Assembly: GCF_003226565.1 (NCBI RefSeq)
Contig: NZ_QKOE01000016.1
Span: 1-64,000, forward strand
Length of the DNA stretch: 64,000 bases
Direction of reading: 5' to 3'
Source: Parazoarcus communis SWub3 = DSM 12120
GTDB lineage: Bacteria; Pseudomonadota; Gammaproteobacteria; Burkholderiales; Rhodocyclaceae
Of this stretch, positions 18,292-26,549 are shown piece after piece (position 1 is the stretch's first letter; each line of letters opens with the position of its first letter). The translations under genes were made by a program, and so were the position numbers. The notes below the pieces were generated by a model. The model had not been told where the DNA came from. It did no database searches and worked only from the letters and a program-made list of their open reading frames with translations.

Positions 18292-19539
18292 ATGAAAAGT
18301 GCCCTCTTCGTCGATTTCGACAACGTCTACTCCGGCCTGCGCCGCCTTGATCAGGAAACGGCCGACCAGTTTGCCCGCAACCCTACGGTGTGGATGAACT
18401 GGCTGATCCGGTCGCTCGAACTGCCGGAGCCTGTCCCCCCGGGCGCCAGGCGCCGGGTGCTGGTCCGCCGCTGCTACCTGAATCCACAGGCTTATCAGCG
18501 TTTTCGGCCCTCGTTCAATCTTGCCGGTTTCGAGATCATCGACTGCCCGGCACTGACCAGCGAGGGCAAGACCAGTACCGACATTCACATGGTGCTGGAT
18601 ATCGTCGACCTGCTGCAGCACGAAACCCATTACGACGAGTTCATCGTGTTTTCGGCCGATGCCGACTTCACACCGGTGCTGCGCAAGCTGCGGCGCTGGG
18701 ATCGACGCACCACGGTGCTGGCCATCGGCTTTCCGTCCGCGGCCTACCGTGCCTCGGCCGACCTGCTGATCGACCAGGACGACTTCGTACGCAACGCGCT
18801 CAGCTTCGACGAAAGCGGCACGATTCTCGACCCGCTGCAGCATGCCCAGCCAGCACCGCCCACCGCAAACGACAGCAACGGAAGCGTCGCTGTACCGCAG
18901 GACACACTGGTCGAAGCGATCAAGGGCGAAATCGCCAGAACGGCCTACCCCGTACCCTGCGCCCGTCTGGCCGCCCTGCTGATCAACCTGGACAGCAGCC
19001 TCGCCGCGGATTGGGGTGGCAAGGGCACCTTCCGCCGCTTCGTCGAGACACTCGACCTCAGTCCGATCGCCTTCGATTGGCGCGACTCCGGCGGGGTCGC
19101 CTACGACCCCGGCCAATCAGGCGGCAGCGCCACACACCCCACCTCGGCAGCCGACGAATGGGCCGACCTGAGCCTGTACAGGATCGCCAAGCAAATTCAC
19201 GATGTGACCGATGTCCCGCTGTTGACACCAGACAGATACCGCAAGCTGATCGCAGCCATTGCCAGCGACGTCGCCGAACATCCATTCAGCCTGATTGAAA
19301 CCGGCAAGCGCGTGCGCGACCGCTGCAAGGAATCCGGCCAACCGGTCAGCCGTGCCGATGTCAATCATGTGCTGCGCGGCATGATCATGCGCGGCCACGC
19401 CTTCGACGATGGCCCCAACGACGCCGCCACCCTGGCCCGGAAACTCGCCAACAACGTACGCTCGCTCTGCCTGCGGGAGCAACTCATCCTGGACGAAGCG
19501 ACAGACAAGGCCATTCGGGACTGGATCGGAAGCAGGTAG
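18292..19539 (+). CDS. NYN-domain (PIN-like nuclease) protein with C-terminal helical/LOTUS-like region
   Basis: 415 residues. The N-terminal NYN domain starts ALFVDFDNVYSGL (acidic D8 and D10), continues with STDIHMVLDIVDLL and FSADADFTPVLRKL, and so retains the acidic residues expected for a metal-dependent RNase of the LabA/DUF88 group. After a linker (about 185-205) comes a segment LVEAIKGEIARTAYPVPCARLAALL resembling an OST-HTH/LOTUS RNA-binding domain, then another helical segment (about 300-380). It is monocistronic. Substrate RNA is unknown; marR or phage-defence links cannot be claimed. Confidence 0.85.
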   Translation: MKSALFVDFDNVYSGLRRLDQETADQFARNPTVWMNWLIRSLELPEPVPPGARRRVLVRRCYLNPQAYQRFRPSFNLAGFEIIDCPALTSEGKTSTDIHMVLDIVDLLQHETHYDEFIVFSADADFTPVLRKLRRWDRRTTVLAIGFPSAAYRASADLLIDQDDFVRNALSFDESGTILDPLQHAQPAPPTANDSNGSVAVPQDTLVEAIKGEIARTAYPVPCARLAALLINLDSSLAADWGGKGTFRRFVETLDLSPIAFDWRDSGGVAYDPGQSGGSATHPTSAADEWADLSLYRIAKQIHDVTDVPLLTPDRYRKLIAAIASDVAEHPFSLIETGKRVRDRCKESGQPVSRADVNHVLRGMIMRGHAFDDGPNDAATLARKLANNVRSLCLREQLILDEATDKAIRDWIGSR

Positions 19540-19603
19540 GTCAAGCCGATTCGCACCATCCCTGACAGATGGCGCATGCCATCCGTCAGGGAATGCGCGA
19601 AGC

Positions 19604-20293
19604 TCATCCATCGCCCTTCGCCTCCGCCAGGTACTGTCGCCAGAGGTGTCCATGCCGGTCGTCGAAGTGCTCACGACCCACCGTAACCGAGTCGATCCTG
19701 TCAACGCGGAAGGTACGAAACCCCTGCCGCAATTCGCACCACGCACCCAAGGTCCAGCAGCGCCCCCAGAACACGAGCCCCAAGGGCCATAGGGTGCGCT
19801 GCGACACTTCTCCATCTTCACGGCGGTAACGCACCTGTAGCTTCATCCCTTTCTCCATGCCTTCGCGCAGCAAGGTCATCGGCTCACGCAATGGTGCGGG
19901 CTGCAGGCAGTCTGGGGCGCAGAAGCGCAACTCACTGCCGGCGATACGCGCTTCCAGCGCTCGCGGCAGCACTGCCTCGATGCGCGCCATGGCCTGAGCG
20001 GCAGCTTTGCCCAAGGCAGGGTCACCGTAGGCTTGAACAAGCTTGGCGCCAACAACCAGCGCTTCTAGTTCATCTCCGGCAAACATCAGCGGCGGCACCT
20101 GGTAACCGCGACGCAAACGGTAGCCGACCCCTGCCTCGCCGTCGATTGGCGCACCGGCACCGATCAGATCAGCCACGTCGCGGTAGATGGTGCGCTCGGA
20201 AACATCCAACGCATCCGCCAAGGCCCGCGCCGTCAGCACGCGTCCATGACGCAACATGAGGATGATCTGAAAAAGACGGTCAGCGGGGCGCAT
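19604..20293 (-). CDS. YafY-type transcriptional regulator (HTH + WYL domain)
   Basis: 229 residues: N-terminal winged helix HTH_11 (LFQIILMLRHGRVLTARALADALDVSERTIYRDV) and a WYL ligand-sensing domain (about 140-210, ending RTFRVDRIDSVTVG). Such proteins repress or activate neighbouring genes in response to small ligands or nucleic acids. It is divergent from the VOC gene 145 bp away, its most likely target. Confidence 0.9.
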   Translation of the reverse strand: MRPADRLFQIILMLRHGRVLTARALADALDVSERTIYRDVADLIGAGAPIDGEAGVGYRLRRGYQVPPLMFAGDELEALVVGAKLVQAYGDPALGKAAAQAMARIEAVLPRALEARIAGSELRFCAPDCLQPAPLREPMTLLREGMEKGMKLQVRYRREDGEVSQRTLWPLGLVFWGRCWTLGAWCELRQGFRTFRVDRIDSVTVGREHFDDRHGHLWRQYLAEAKGDG

Positions 20294-20439
20294 GGGTGAT
20301 GAAGCAATGACAGATGTCTCACCTTAGCACGCGGCCCTACAGGCCGCGGAAGGTCTGCTGACACCATGCTGTCAGGAGGGGGTGCAGACAATGCACCTAT
20401 CCGCTGCATCCGGCAGCGGACATCTTTCAGGAGCCCAAA

Positions 20440-20808
20440 ATGCAAAACCCGATCTGCTGGTTCGAACTGCCTGTCATCGACATCGAACGCGCCGCGCGCT
20501 TTTATGAAGAAGTGTTTGCGATCTCGTTGCGGCGCGAAAGCTGCGGCGGTCACCCCCTGGCGGTGTTTCCTTATGAAGCGCCGCAGCCCTCCGGTGCGCT
20601 GGTACAGATGCCCCAGCTCGAACCGCGCAACAACGGCACACTGGTATACCTGAATGGCGGCGAGGATCTCAACTTGGTGCTGGAACGGATACGGTCAGCC
20701 GGTGGTGAGGTCATGATGGAGAAAACCTCGATCGGCGAAGACATTGGCCATATCGCACTATTCCTGGACAGCGAAGGAAATCGCGTGGGCCTGCATTCGC
20801 TGCACTGA
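20440..20808 (+). CDS. VOC family (glyoxalase/bleomycin resistance-like) protein
   Basis: A 122-residue protein made of two beta-alpha-beta-beta-beta halves, opening MQNPICWFELPVIDIERAARFYEEVF and ending IGHIALFLDSEGNRVGLHS. These match metal-binding VOC proteins of the YaeR/lactoylglutathione lyase-related type. A ribosome site AGGAG lies about nine bases upstream. Substrate is not identifiable; expression is probably controlled by the divergent WYL regulator. Confidence 0.88.
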   Translation: MQNPICWFELPVIDIERAARFYEEVFAISLRRESCGGHPLAVFPYEAPQPSGALVQMPQLEPRNNGTLVYLNGGEDLNLVLERIRSAGGEVMMEKTSIGEDIGHIALFLDSEGNRVGLHSLH

Positions 20809-20920
20809 GCCACGTCGGCAGAACAAGCTGAGGGGGTGACGGAAAGCAGCAAGCCACCCCCGCGCCATATGATCTTGCCGAGAACTGTCACAGGTGCACC
20901 GTCACCGCTCCACCTGGAGA

Positions 20921-21088
20921 TCACTCCGCCTTCCGACTGAATCCGGGCGGGCCTGCGCGAAACCATAGCACGCCCGCCGTAATCGCCAGCATGATCAAGA
21001 AAGCGTAATGGCCGAAAACTCGAAAGAAGCCCCACGCCATTCCCGCGGCGGCAGCAGCGGCCCCAAGCAACACTAGACTTTTCAACAT
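20921..21088 (-). CDS. Small two-helix membrane protein (55 residues)
   Basis: The frame begins MLKSLVLLGAAAAAAGMAWG and continues through a second hydrophobic segment YAFLIMLAITAGVLWF to a positively charged end GFSRKAE. Two membrane helices separated by FRVFGH are predicted. GGAGGA sits six bases before the ATG, an excellent ribosome site. Another, longer minus-strand frame overlaps but begins directly on the Shine-Dalgarno and lacks protein-like composition. No family is recognised. It lies alone between the VOC gene and the HDOD gene. Confidence 0.75.
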   Translation of the reverse strand: MLKSLVLLGAAAAAAGMAWGFFRVFGHYAFLIMLAITAGVLWFRAGPPGFSRKAE

Positions 21089-21263
21089 CAAACATCCTCC
21101 AGATGCGCCGTCAGAGCACTTTCCAACACAGAATTAATGACAAAATCATAGCATCGACATAGAACAAGCGCATGACGGATCGTCTGCAGCGTGACAAATA
21201 TCACACCCTCACGCCGCCCACCTTTGGGACCATGCTGCAGCGCAACCTTTCTCATTTGCAATC

Positions 21264-22112
21264 ATGAACACCCAGCCCGCACCGCTGACCCCGGAGGAAC
21301 TTGCGCTCCGGGGCATCCGCATTCCGCCTCAACCCCAGGTGCTGCTGGAGCTGGAGCGGGTGATGGCATCGGACGACTACGATGCGCGCAGCATCGCCCG
21401 CATCATCGAGCGGGATGCAGGCATTGCCGCAATGCTGTTCAAGGTTGCGCGCAACCCCATGTTTGCTGGCAATGCAGCACCATCGACGCTGGACAAGGCG
21501 ATCATCCGCCTGGGTTTTCGACCGACCTTGAACATTGCCCGCGCAGTGGCGCTGAGCACCACCCTGGGGCAGGACACCCAGCGTGCCTACACGATGTTCT
21601 GGGCGCATTCGCGCGAACTGGCGATGCTGGCTGCTCAGATTGCGGAAGAACGGGTGTCGGTCTGCAACATCTTTCCGGAGCAGGCGTATCTGGCCGGCAT
21701 CTTCCTGAAATGTGGCGTACCGGTGTTGATGCAGCGCTTTCCCGATTATTGTTCGGAGCTGCTACGCGAGGACCGCATGGACTTTCCCAGCCTGCGGGAA
21801 GAGGACCGGCGTTTCAATGTCGACCACTGCACGATCGGCTATCTGGTTGCACGCCACTGGCGTCTGCCGGACTTCATCGCCGAAGCGATCCTGCATCATG
21901 GAGAAGTGCCGCGCGATGAATTCGGGGCCACCCGCAGCCTGGTCGCCATCCTGCACCTGGCTTCGCACGTGAGACATTCGCTGGCGGGCTCGCACAATGC
22001 CAGCTGGCCGCGCTATGGTCACGAAGTACTGGCCGAGCTTTGCCTGCATCCGGACGAATTTCCGGAATACCTGGCCGATCTCAAGGAAAACGCGCTGACA
22101 GCCGCAGCCTGA
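21264..22112 (+). CDS. HDOD domain-containing protein
   Basis: 282 residues. The HDOD domain, an HD-related fold without nuclease or phosphodiesterase activity, spans most of the protein: IPPQPQVLLELERVMASDDYDARSIARIIERDAGIAAMLFKVARN, then AIIRLGFRPTLNIARAVALS and YLAGIFLKCGVPVLMQRF. Such proteins act in signalling, motility or stress adaptation. No additional output domain is present. It is monocistronic, convergent with liuA. Confidence 0.9.
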   Translation: MNTQPAPLTPEELALRGIRIPPQPQVLLELERVMASDDYDARSIARIIERDAGIAAMLFKVARNPMFAGNAAPSTLDKAIIRLGFRPTLNIARAVALSTTLGQDTQRAYTMFWAHSRELAMLAAQIAEERVSVCNIFPEQAYLAGIFLKCGVPVLMQRFPDYCSELLREDRMDFPSLREEDRRFNVDHCTIGYLVARHWRLPDFIAEAILHHGEVPRDEFGATRSLVAILHLASHVRHSLAGSHNASWPRYGHEVLAELCLHPDEFPEYLADLKENALTAAA

Positions 22113-22136
22113 GCGCGGCTGTCAGCGCCCCTTCGC

Positions 22137-23318
22137 TTACAAGGTTTCGGCAAACAACTCCCGACCAATCAGCATGCGTCGGATCTCGCTGGTACCGGCG
22201 CCGATTTCATACAGTTTGGCATCCCGCCACAGGCGGCCTACCGGATACTCGTTGGTATAGCCAACGCCACCGAGGGTCTGGATGGCTTCGCCCGCCATCC
22301 AGGTCGCTTTTTCTGCGGTATAGAGGATGACGCCCGCCGCGTCCTTGCGCAGCGTGCGGGCATGGTCGGTACGGTCACAGGCCTGGCCGACGGCGTAGGC
22401 GTAGGCGCGGCAGGCACTCCAGGTGGAGTACAGATCGGCAACCTTGCCCTGCATCAGCTGGAACTCGCCAATCGCGGTACCAAACTGCTTGCGTTCGTGC
22501 AGGTAAGGGACCACTGCATCCATGCAGGCCGCCATGATGCCCAGCGGACCGCCTGACAGGACCGCGCGCTCGTAATCCAGCCCCGACATCAGTACCTGCA
22601 CGCCACGACCAATATTGGCCTCACCCCCAAGCACGTTGTCGACCGGCACTTCGACATCGTCGAAGAACAGCGGGAAGGTATTCGAGCCGCGCATGCCAAG
22701 CTTGTCGAGGTGGGTGCCGTGACTGAAGCCCTTCATGCCCTTCTCGATGATGAAGGCAGTGATGCCGCGCGGGCCGGCGTCGATATCGGTCTTGGCATAG
22801 ACCACCAGGGTATCGGCGTCGCCACCGTTGGTGATCCACATCTTGCTGCCGTTGAGAATGAAGCGATCGCCCTTGCGGTCGGCGCGCAGCTTCATGCTGA
22901 CCACATCGGAACCGGCATTGGGTTCGGACATCGCCAGCGCACCGACATGGTCGCCCGAGATCAGCTTGGGCAGATACTTCTGCTTCTGCGCCTCGGTGCC
23001 ATTGCGCCGGATCTGGTTGATGCACAGGTTGGAGTGGGCGCCGTAGGACAGGCCGACCGAAGCCGAAGCGCGTGAGATTTCTTCCATGGCGATGATGTGC
23101 GCAAGGTAGCCCATGTCGGTGCCACCGTAGGCCTCGCTGACCGTCATGCCATGCACGCCGAGGTCGCCGAGCTTTTTCCACAGGTCGGCGGGAAACTCGT
23201 TGACCTTGTCGATCTCCGCCGCGCGCGGAGTAATCTCTGCGGCGCAGAAAGCTTGCAAGGTATCGCGCAGGGCGTCGATGGTCTCGCCGAGGTGGAAGTC
23301 GAGGCTCGGGATGTGCAT
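22137..23318 (-). CDS. liuA: Isovaleryl-CoA dehydrogenase
   Basis: FAD-dependent oxidation of isovaleryl-CoA to 3-methylcrotonyl-CoA in leucine degradation. 393 residues with [17 protein letters not shown] and KMWITNGG flavin and substrate loops. The catalytic glutamate is at the isovaleryl-CoA dehydrogenase position, E250 in [11 protein letters not shown], and the C-terminal position used by other acyl-CoA dehydrogenases reads [13 protein letters not shown] with glycine instead. That residue swap is diagnostic. It is not adjacent to liuBCD, being 4.3 kb away across unrelated genes. Confidence 0.95.
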   Translation of the reverse strand: MHIPSLDFHLGETIDALRDTLQAFCAAEITPRAAEIDKVNEFPADLWKKLGDLGVHGMTVSEAYGGTDMGYLAHIIAMEEISRASASVGLSYGAHSNLCINQIRRNGTEAQKQKYLPKLISGDHVGALAMSEPNAGSDVVSMKLRADRKGDRFILNGSKMWITNGGDADTLVVYAKTDIDAGPRGITAFIIEKGMKGFSHGTHLDKLGMRGSNTFPLFFDDVEVPVDNVLGGEANIGRGVQVLMSGLDYERAVLSGGPLGIMAACMDAVVPYLHERKQFGTAIGEFQLMQGKVADLYSTWSACRAYAYAVGQACDRTDHARTLRKDAAGVILYTAEKATWMAGEAIQTLGGVGYTNEYPVGRLWRDAKLYEIGAGTSEIRRMLIGRELFAETL

Positions 23319-23465
23319 GGTGGGTCTCCTCCGGTATTCGTGTCGTGTCCGCGGGCGGCCGGTACCGATTCAGCCGGCCCATTTCGACCAAGCTTAGCGC
23401 CGCATCAGGCCCGACAACTGCCAACGGGGTTGCAAATACGGCCAGCGAGCCTAGCATTACGCCCC

Positions 23466-24527
23466 ATGAAGATCCTGACCCCATCGCCCGCCGAACTGAC
23501 CCTGGGCCGCGCGGCCACGCCGATTGCCTTCATCCGCGCGATCGTGCTCGGGTATCGCCGCCGGGGTATGGATCCGGCCAATGCGCTGCGTCATGCACAG
23601 ATCGATGCAGCGGCGCTGGATGACCCCGGCGCCCGCGTCACCGCCGCACAGATGGAGGTGATGTCCGGCCACGCGATGCAGGAACTCGACGACGAAGCGC
23701 TGGGCTGGTTCTCGCGCCGCCTGCCCTGGGGCTGCTACGGCATGCTGTGCCGCGCCTCGCTGACCGCCCCCACACTGGAGGTGGCACTCAAGCGCTGGTG
23801 CCGTCATCATCGACTGCTGACCGAAGACATCGTGCTCGGCTTCGAGCAGCAGCGCGGCATCGCCCGCATTCAGGTCACCGAAGCTTTCGAACTGGGCGAA
23901 TTGCGCGAATTCTGCCTGGTCAGCAGTCTGCGTTACCTGCTGGGCTACGCCTGCTGGTTGATCGATTCACGCATTGCGCTCACCGGCACCGAGATGCCCT
24001 TCCCTGCACCACCGCATGCCGACGCCTACCCTTACCTGTTTCCCGGACCGTTGCGTTTCGAGGCGGATGCCGCCGCCTTCAGCTTCGACGCCCGTTACCT
24101 GGCCCTGCCACTGCGCCGCGACGAACGTGCGCTGCAGACCATGCTGCAGCGCGCCCTGCCACTGACCGTGCTGCAATACCGCCGCGACCGCCTGCTGGTG
24201 CACAGCGTCAGTCAGATCCTGCAGGCCGATCCAGCGCGTGCGCACACCGCCGAGGATGTCGCTACCCAACTCAATCTGTCGGTTCGCACGCTGCACCGGC
24301 AATTGAAGGACGAGGGGATTTCGCTACAGCAACTGAAGAACGAGATCCGCCGCGAACGCGCCATCCGCCTGCTGCTGCAGACACGCAAGCCCGTCAAACA
24401 GATTGCCGCAGCAGTAGGGTTCGACAGCGAAAAAAGCTTTGCCCGAGCCTTTCGAGAATGGACCGGAGAGGCGCCGAGCCGCTTCCGGGAGACAGCTTCG
24501 CCACTTGGCGTGGCAGCACCGGGTTGA
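23466..24527 (+). CDS. AraC family transcriptional regulator (arabinose-binding-like N-terminus)
   Basis: 353 residues. An N-terminal sensory domain (about 20-200; SGHAMQELDDEALGWFSRRLPWGCYGMLCRA) of the Arabinose_bd type precedes a C-terminal double HTH (VATQLNLSVRTLHRQLKDEG and VKQIAAAVGFDSEKSFARAFREWTG). The start MKILTPSPAEL is chosen because the upstream open stretch is antisense to liuA. Divergent from liuA at 147 bp, it may regulate isovalerate or fatty-acyl catabolism; this is inferred from position. Confidence 0.9.
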   Translation: MKILTPSPAELTLGRAATPIAFIRAIVLGYRRRGMDPANALRHAQIDAAALDDPGARVTAAQMEVMSGHAMQELDDEALGWFSRRLPWGCYGMLCRASLTAPTLEVALKRWCRHHRLLTEDIVLGFEQQRGIARIQVTEAFELGELREFCLVSSLRYLLGYACWLIDSRIALTGTEMPFPAPPHADAYPYLFPGPLRFEADAAAFSFDARYLALPLRRDERALQTMLQRALPLTVLQYRRDRLLVHSVSQILQADPARAHTAEDVATQLNLSVRTLHRQLKDEGISLQQLKNEIRRERAIRLLLQTRKPVKQIAAAVGFDSEKSFARAFREWTGEAPSRFRETASPLGVAAPG

Positions 24528-24603
24528 GCCCGGACTGCGTCTGGCTGCCGACCATGCAGGACACCCCCGCCTCGACACCGCGCTGAGGATCATGCCAACG
24601 ATG

Positions 24604-24639
24604 TTCATATGGGCTAAACTAAGTTCTCATATGAGGAAC
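24604..24639. promoter_or_regulatory. Probable operator of the RES/Xre module
   Basis: The motif TCATATG occurs twice (24605-24611 and 24628-24634), the second within the near-palindrome GTTCTCATATGAGGAAC that overlaps the ribosome site of the antitoxin gene. Autoregulation by the antitoxin is usual in this class of modules, and this is the likely binding region. Confidence 0.55.
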
Positions 24640-24644
24640 CTCCC

Positions 24645-25136
24645 ATGACACACCCACCTTCGCTCACCCAATCCGGACGTCGCGCCCCGGCCAAGGGCAA
24701 GGTCACCCCATCGGCTTTCATTCAACGCTACCAGGCCAGCGACGTCGATCGCATCCTGCTCGTTCGGGATGGCATACCGGCGCGCTACCTGGTGGAGATC
24801 GGGCGTCAGATGGACATCCCCAAAGAGCGCCTGTACGACGCCTTGCGCCTGCCAAGGTCGACCGTCGACCGCAAGATCAAGGCCGATGATCGCCTGTCGG
24901 CGGAACAATCCGAACGCGTCATCGGCCTGGAGCGCCTGATTGGCCAAGTCGCGGCGCTGGTTGCGGAGTCGGGCAACCCGGACGGCTTCGACCCCGCACA
25001 TTGGGTTGGAGAGTGGCTCGAGCAGCCCTTGCCCGCGCTCGGCGGCGCGCGACCAGCCGATTTCATGGACACCATGGAAGGCCAGGGCCTGGTCTCACGT
25101 CTGTTGCGCCAGTCGCAAGCGGGCGTCTTTGCCTGA
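24645..25136 (+). CDS. Xre/MbcA/ParS-type antitoxin (DUF2384)
   Basis: A 163-residue antitoxin. The N-terminal half (about 35-80, VRDGIPARYLVEIGRQMDIPKERLYDALRL) is a helix-turn-helix-like DNA-binding region; the C-terminal part with EWLEQPLPALGGARPADFMDT is the conserved toxin-binding motif of MbcA/ParS/Xre proteins. GAGGAA lies about eight bases before the ATG. Its stop overlaps the toxin start (TGATG), the typical order of RES-Xre modules. Confidence 0.92.
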   Translation: MTHPPSLTQSGRRAPAKGKVTPSAFIQRYQASDVDRILLVRDGIPARYLVEIGRQMDIPKERLYDALRLPRSTVDRKIKADDRLSAEQSERVIGLERLIGQVAALVAESGNPDGFDPAHWVGEWLEQPLPALGGARPADFMDTMEGQGLVSRLLRQSQAGVFA

Positions 25137-25618
25137 TGCAGGTCTGGCGGATCGCAAGCGACACCCCGGACTACCTGGCTGACGACTTGTCAGGGGCGGG
25201 CGCCAAGGCGCTCGGCGGGCGCTGGAACCGGCCGGGCCTGCCAGTCGTGTATTGCGCACGCTCGCCGGCACTCGCTTGCCTGGAGACGCTGGTGCACCTG
25301 AACACCAGCGGTCTGCCGCTGAACCGCTATCTGGTCGTGATCGACATCCCCGACGAGGTGTGGGTCGAGCGCGAGATTCACACCTGCACATCGCTTGACG
25401 TGGGCTGGGATGCCAGCCCTCCCGGCATGGTCAGCCTCAACACCGGCGGCGCCTGGCTCAAGGCACAACGATCGGCCGTGATCGAGCTGCCTTCGGCAAT
25501 CGTGCCCGAAGATGCGGTCGTGCTGATCAACCCTCAGCATCCCCACGCCCACCGGATCACCGCGATCAAACTGCGCCGCTGGCTATATGACCCGCGCCTT
25601 GGCTCGCTGACGCGCTGA
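25136..25618 (+). CDS. RES-domain toxin
   Basis: A 160-residue toxin of the RES family, known to degrade NAD+ (for example MbcT, Res). The characteristic core is GGRWNRPGLPVVYCARSPAL followed by CLETLVHL, and later GAWLKAQRSAVIELPSAIVP; the conserved arginine, glutamate and serine that name the family are present. The ATG uses the last base of the antitoxin stop codon. The open frame upstream of this ATG is shadow sequence inside the antitoxin gene. Confidence 0.93.
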   Translation: MQVWRIASDTPDYLADDLSGAGAKALGGRWNRPGLPVVYCARSPALACLETLVHLNTSGLPLNRYLVVIDIPDEVWVEREIHTCTSLDVGWDASPPGMVSLNTGGAWLKAQRSAVIELPSAIVPEDAVVLINPQHPHAHRITAIKLRRWLYDPRLGSLTR

Positions 25619-25646
25619 CTCACCCCGGCATTGGCCGCCCCCCACT

Positions 25647-26255
25647 TCAGAACCCGCCCGTTTCCAGCCAGCGCTCGATCTGCGGCAAACGATCCACGCC
25701 CCAGAAAGGTTCTCCATCCACGATCACGTAAGGCGACCCGAAGATCCCGAGCTGCAGCGCCTCGTCGCACACGGACTTCAGACGGGCCTTGACCTCCGCA
25801 CTGCCCGCAGCAACAGCGATGGCATCGCGTGCATGGTGCAGCGCCTGGGCAATGTCGAGTACCGTATCGAGCGCGGAGATATCGCGCCCCTCGACAAAGA
25901 AGGCGCGCAGCACCGCCAGCGCAAAATCGCGTGCGGCAGCCGGGTCGCTTGCATCCAGATGATGAAAGACCCTGGCTGCATGCTGCGTTGCCACCGGAAA
26001 CGGGCTCGGCATGGCAAACGGCACGCCCAGGTAACGCGCACTGCGCGCGATGTCACGCACCGAATACACACCTTTCAGCGGCGTTTCGGTGAGCGGGATG
26101 CCACCGGTGTGCTTGTACACCGCACCGAGCAGGAAGGGCCGCCAGCGCACCGAACGGCCATGCGCCGCAGCCACCGCATCGATCTTCTCGGCCATCAGGT
26201 AACCGAAGGGCGATGAGAAGTCGAACCAGAAATCGATCGGGGCGGGATGGCTCAT
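25647..26255 (-). CDS. 2-hydroxychromene-2-carboxylate isomerase family protein (DsbA-fold, kappa-GST-like)
   Basis: 202 residues with a thioredoxin/DsbA fold and the glutathione-binding serine motif DFSSPFGYLMAEKI in place of a CxxC. A C-terminal segment LGIFGSPYVIVDGEPFWGVDRL is typical of HCCA isomerases, which act in naphthalene-type degradation, though many homologues serve other thiol-dependent reactions. GGAG lies seven bases before the ATG. An intrinsic terminator separates it from the acyl-CoA dehydrogenase upstream, so it may be expressed separately. Substrate unknown. Confidence 0.85.
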   Translation of the reverse strand: MSHPAPIDFWFDFSSPFGYLMAEKIDAVAAAHGRSVRWRPFLLGAVYKHTGGIPLTETPLKGVYSVRDIARSARYLGVPFAMPSPFPVATQHAARVFHHLDASDPAAARDFALAVLRAFFVEGRDISALDTVLDIAQALHHARDAIAVAAGSAEVKARLKSVCDEALQLGIFGSPYVIVDGEPFWGVDRLPQIERWLETGGF

Positions 26256-26274
26256 GGCAGTCTCCAGTAATGGG

Positions 26275-26335
26275 AAAAAATCCTGCGAGCGTGGCGGGGA
26301 AGAGAGGGAGAGGGAACCCACCACACCCGCAGGAT
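26275..26335 (-). terminator. Rho-independent terminator after the acyl-CoA dehydrogenase gene
   Basis: Read on the minus strand, arms ATCCTGCGGGTGTGG and CCACGCTCGCAGGAT pair at 13 of 15 positions and are followed at once by TTTTTT. It lies 215 bases after the dehydrogenase stop and 20 bases before the isomerase ATG, so it would end the upstream operon or attenuate the isomerase gene. Confidence 0.75.
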
Positions 26336-26549
26336 CGTAACCGGTTCGGCACCCCAGGAGGCTATCGAACTTGAGCGATCGTAGCGAGCCGAGGGGGAAA
26401 ACGGGGACAGATTCGGCCGTTTTTGAGGCGCATGACCATTCCATGCAACGAGAAAACGGGCGGATATGGACCGTTTCTCCCACTGGCGCAGTAGATCAGC
26501 CTCAAGTCCGACAGCCTCCCAGGTGCGCAAACCGTACAGCCGGTCTGGC
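26336..26549. other. Non-coding gap with REP-like fragments
   Basis: The sequence includes AACGGGGACAGATTCGGCCG and a pair GAGAAAACGG ... CCGTTTCTC (26450-26490). GGGGACAGATT-type words are common in dispersed REP elements of proteobacteria. No gene is visible; the repeat assignment is tentative. Confidence 0.4.

Noticed and set aside
20571-21095. A 174-codon minus-strand frame over the VOC gene end and the following gap
   Set aside because: Its ATG lies directly on the Shine-Dalgarno and it runs antisense into the VOC gene; the 55-residue frame in another phase has proper spacing and protein-like composition.
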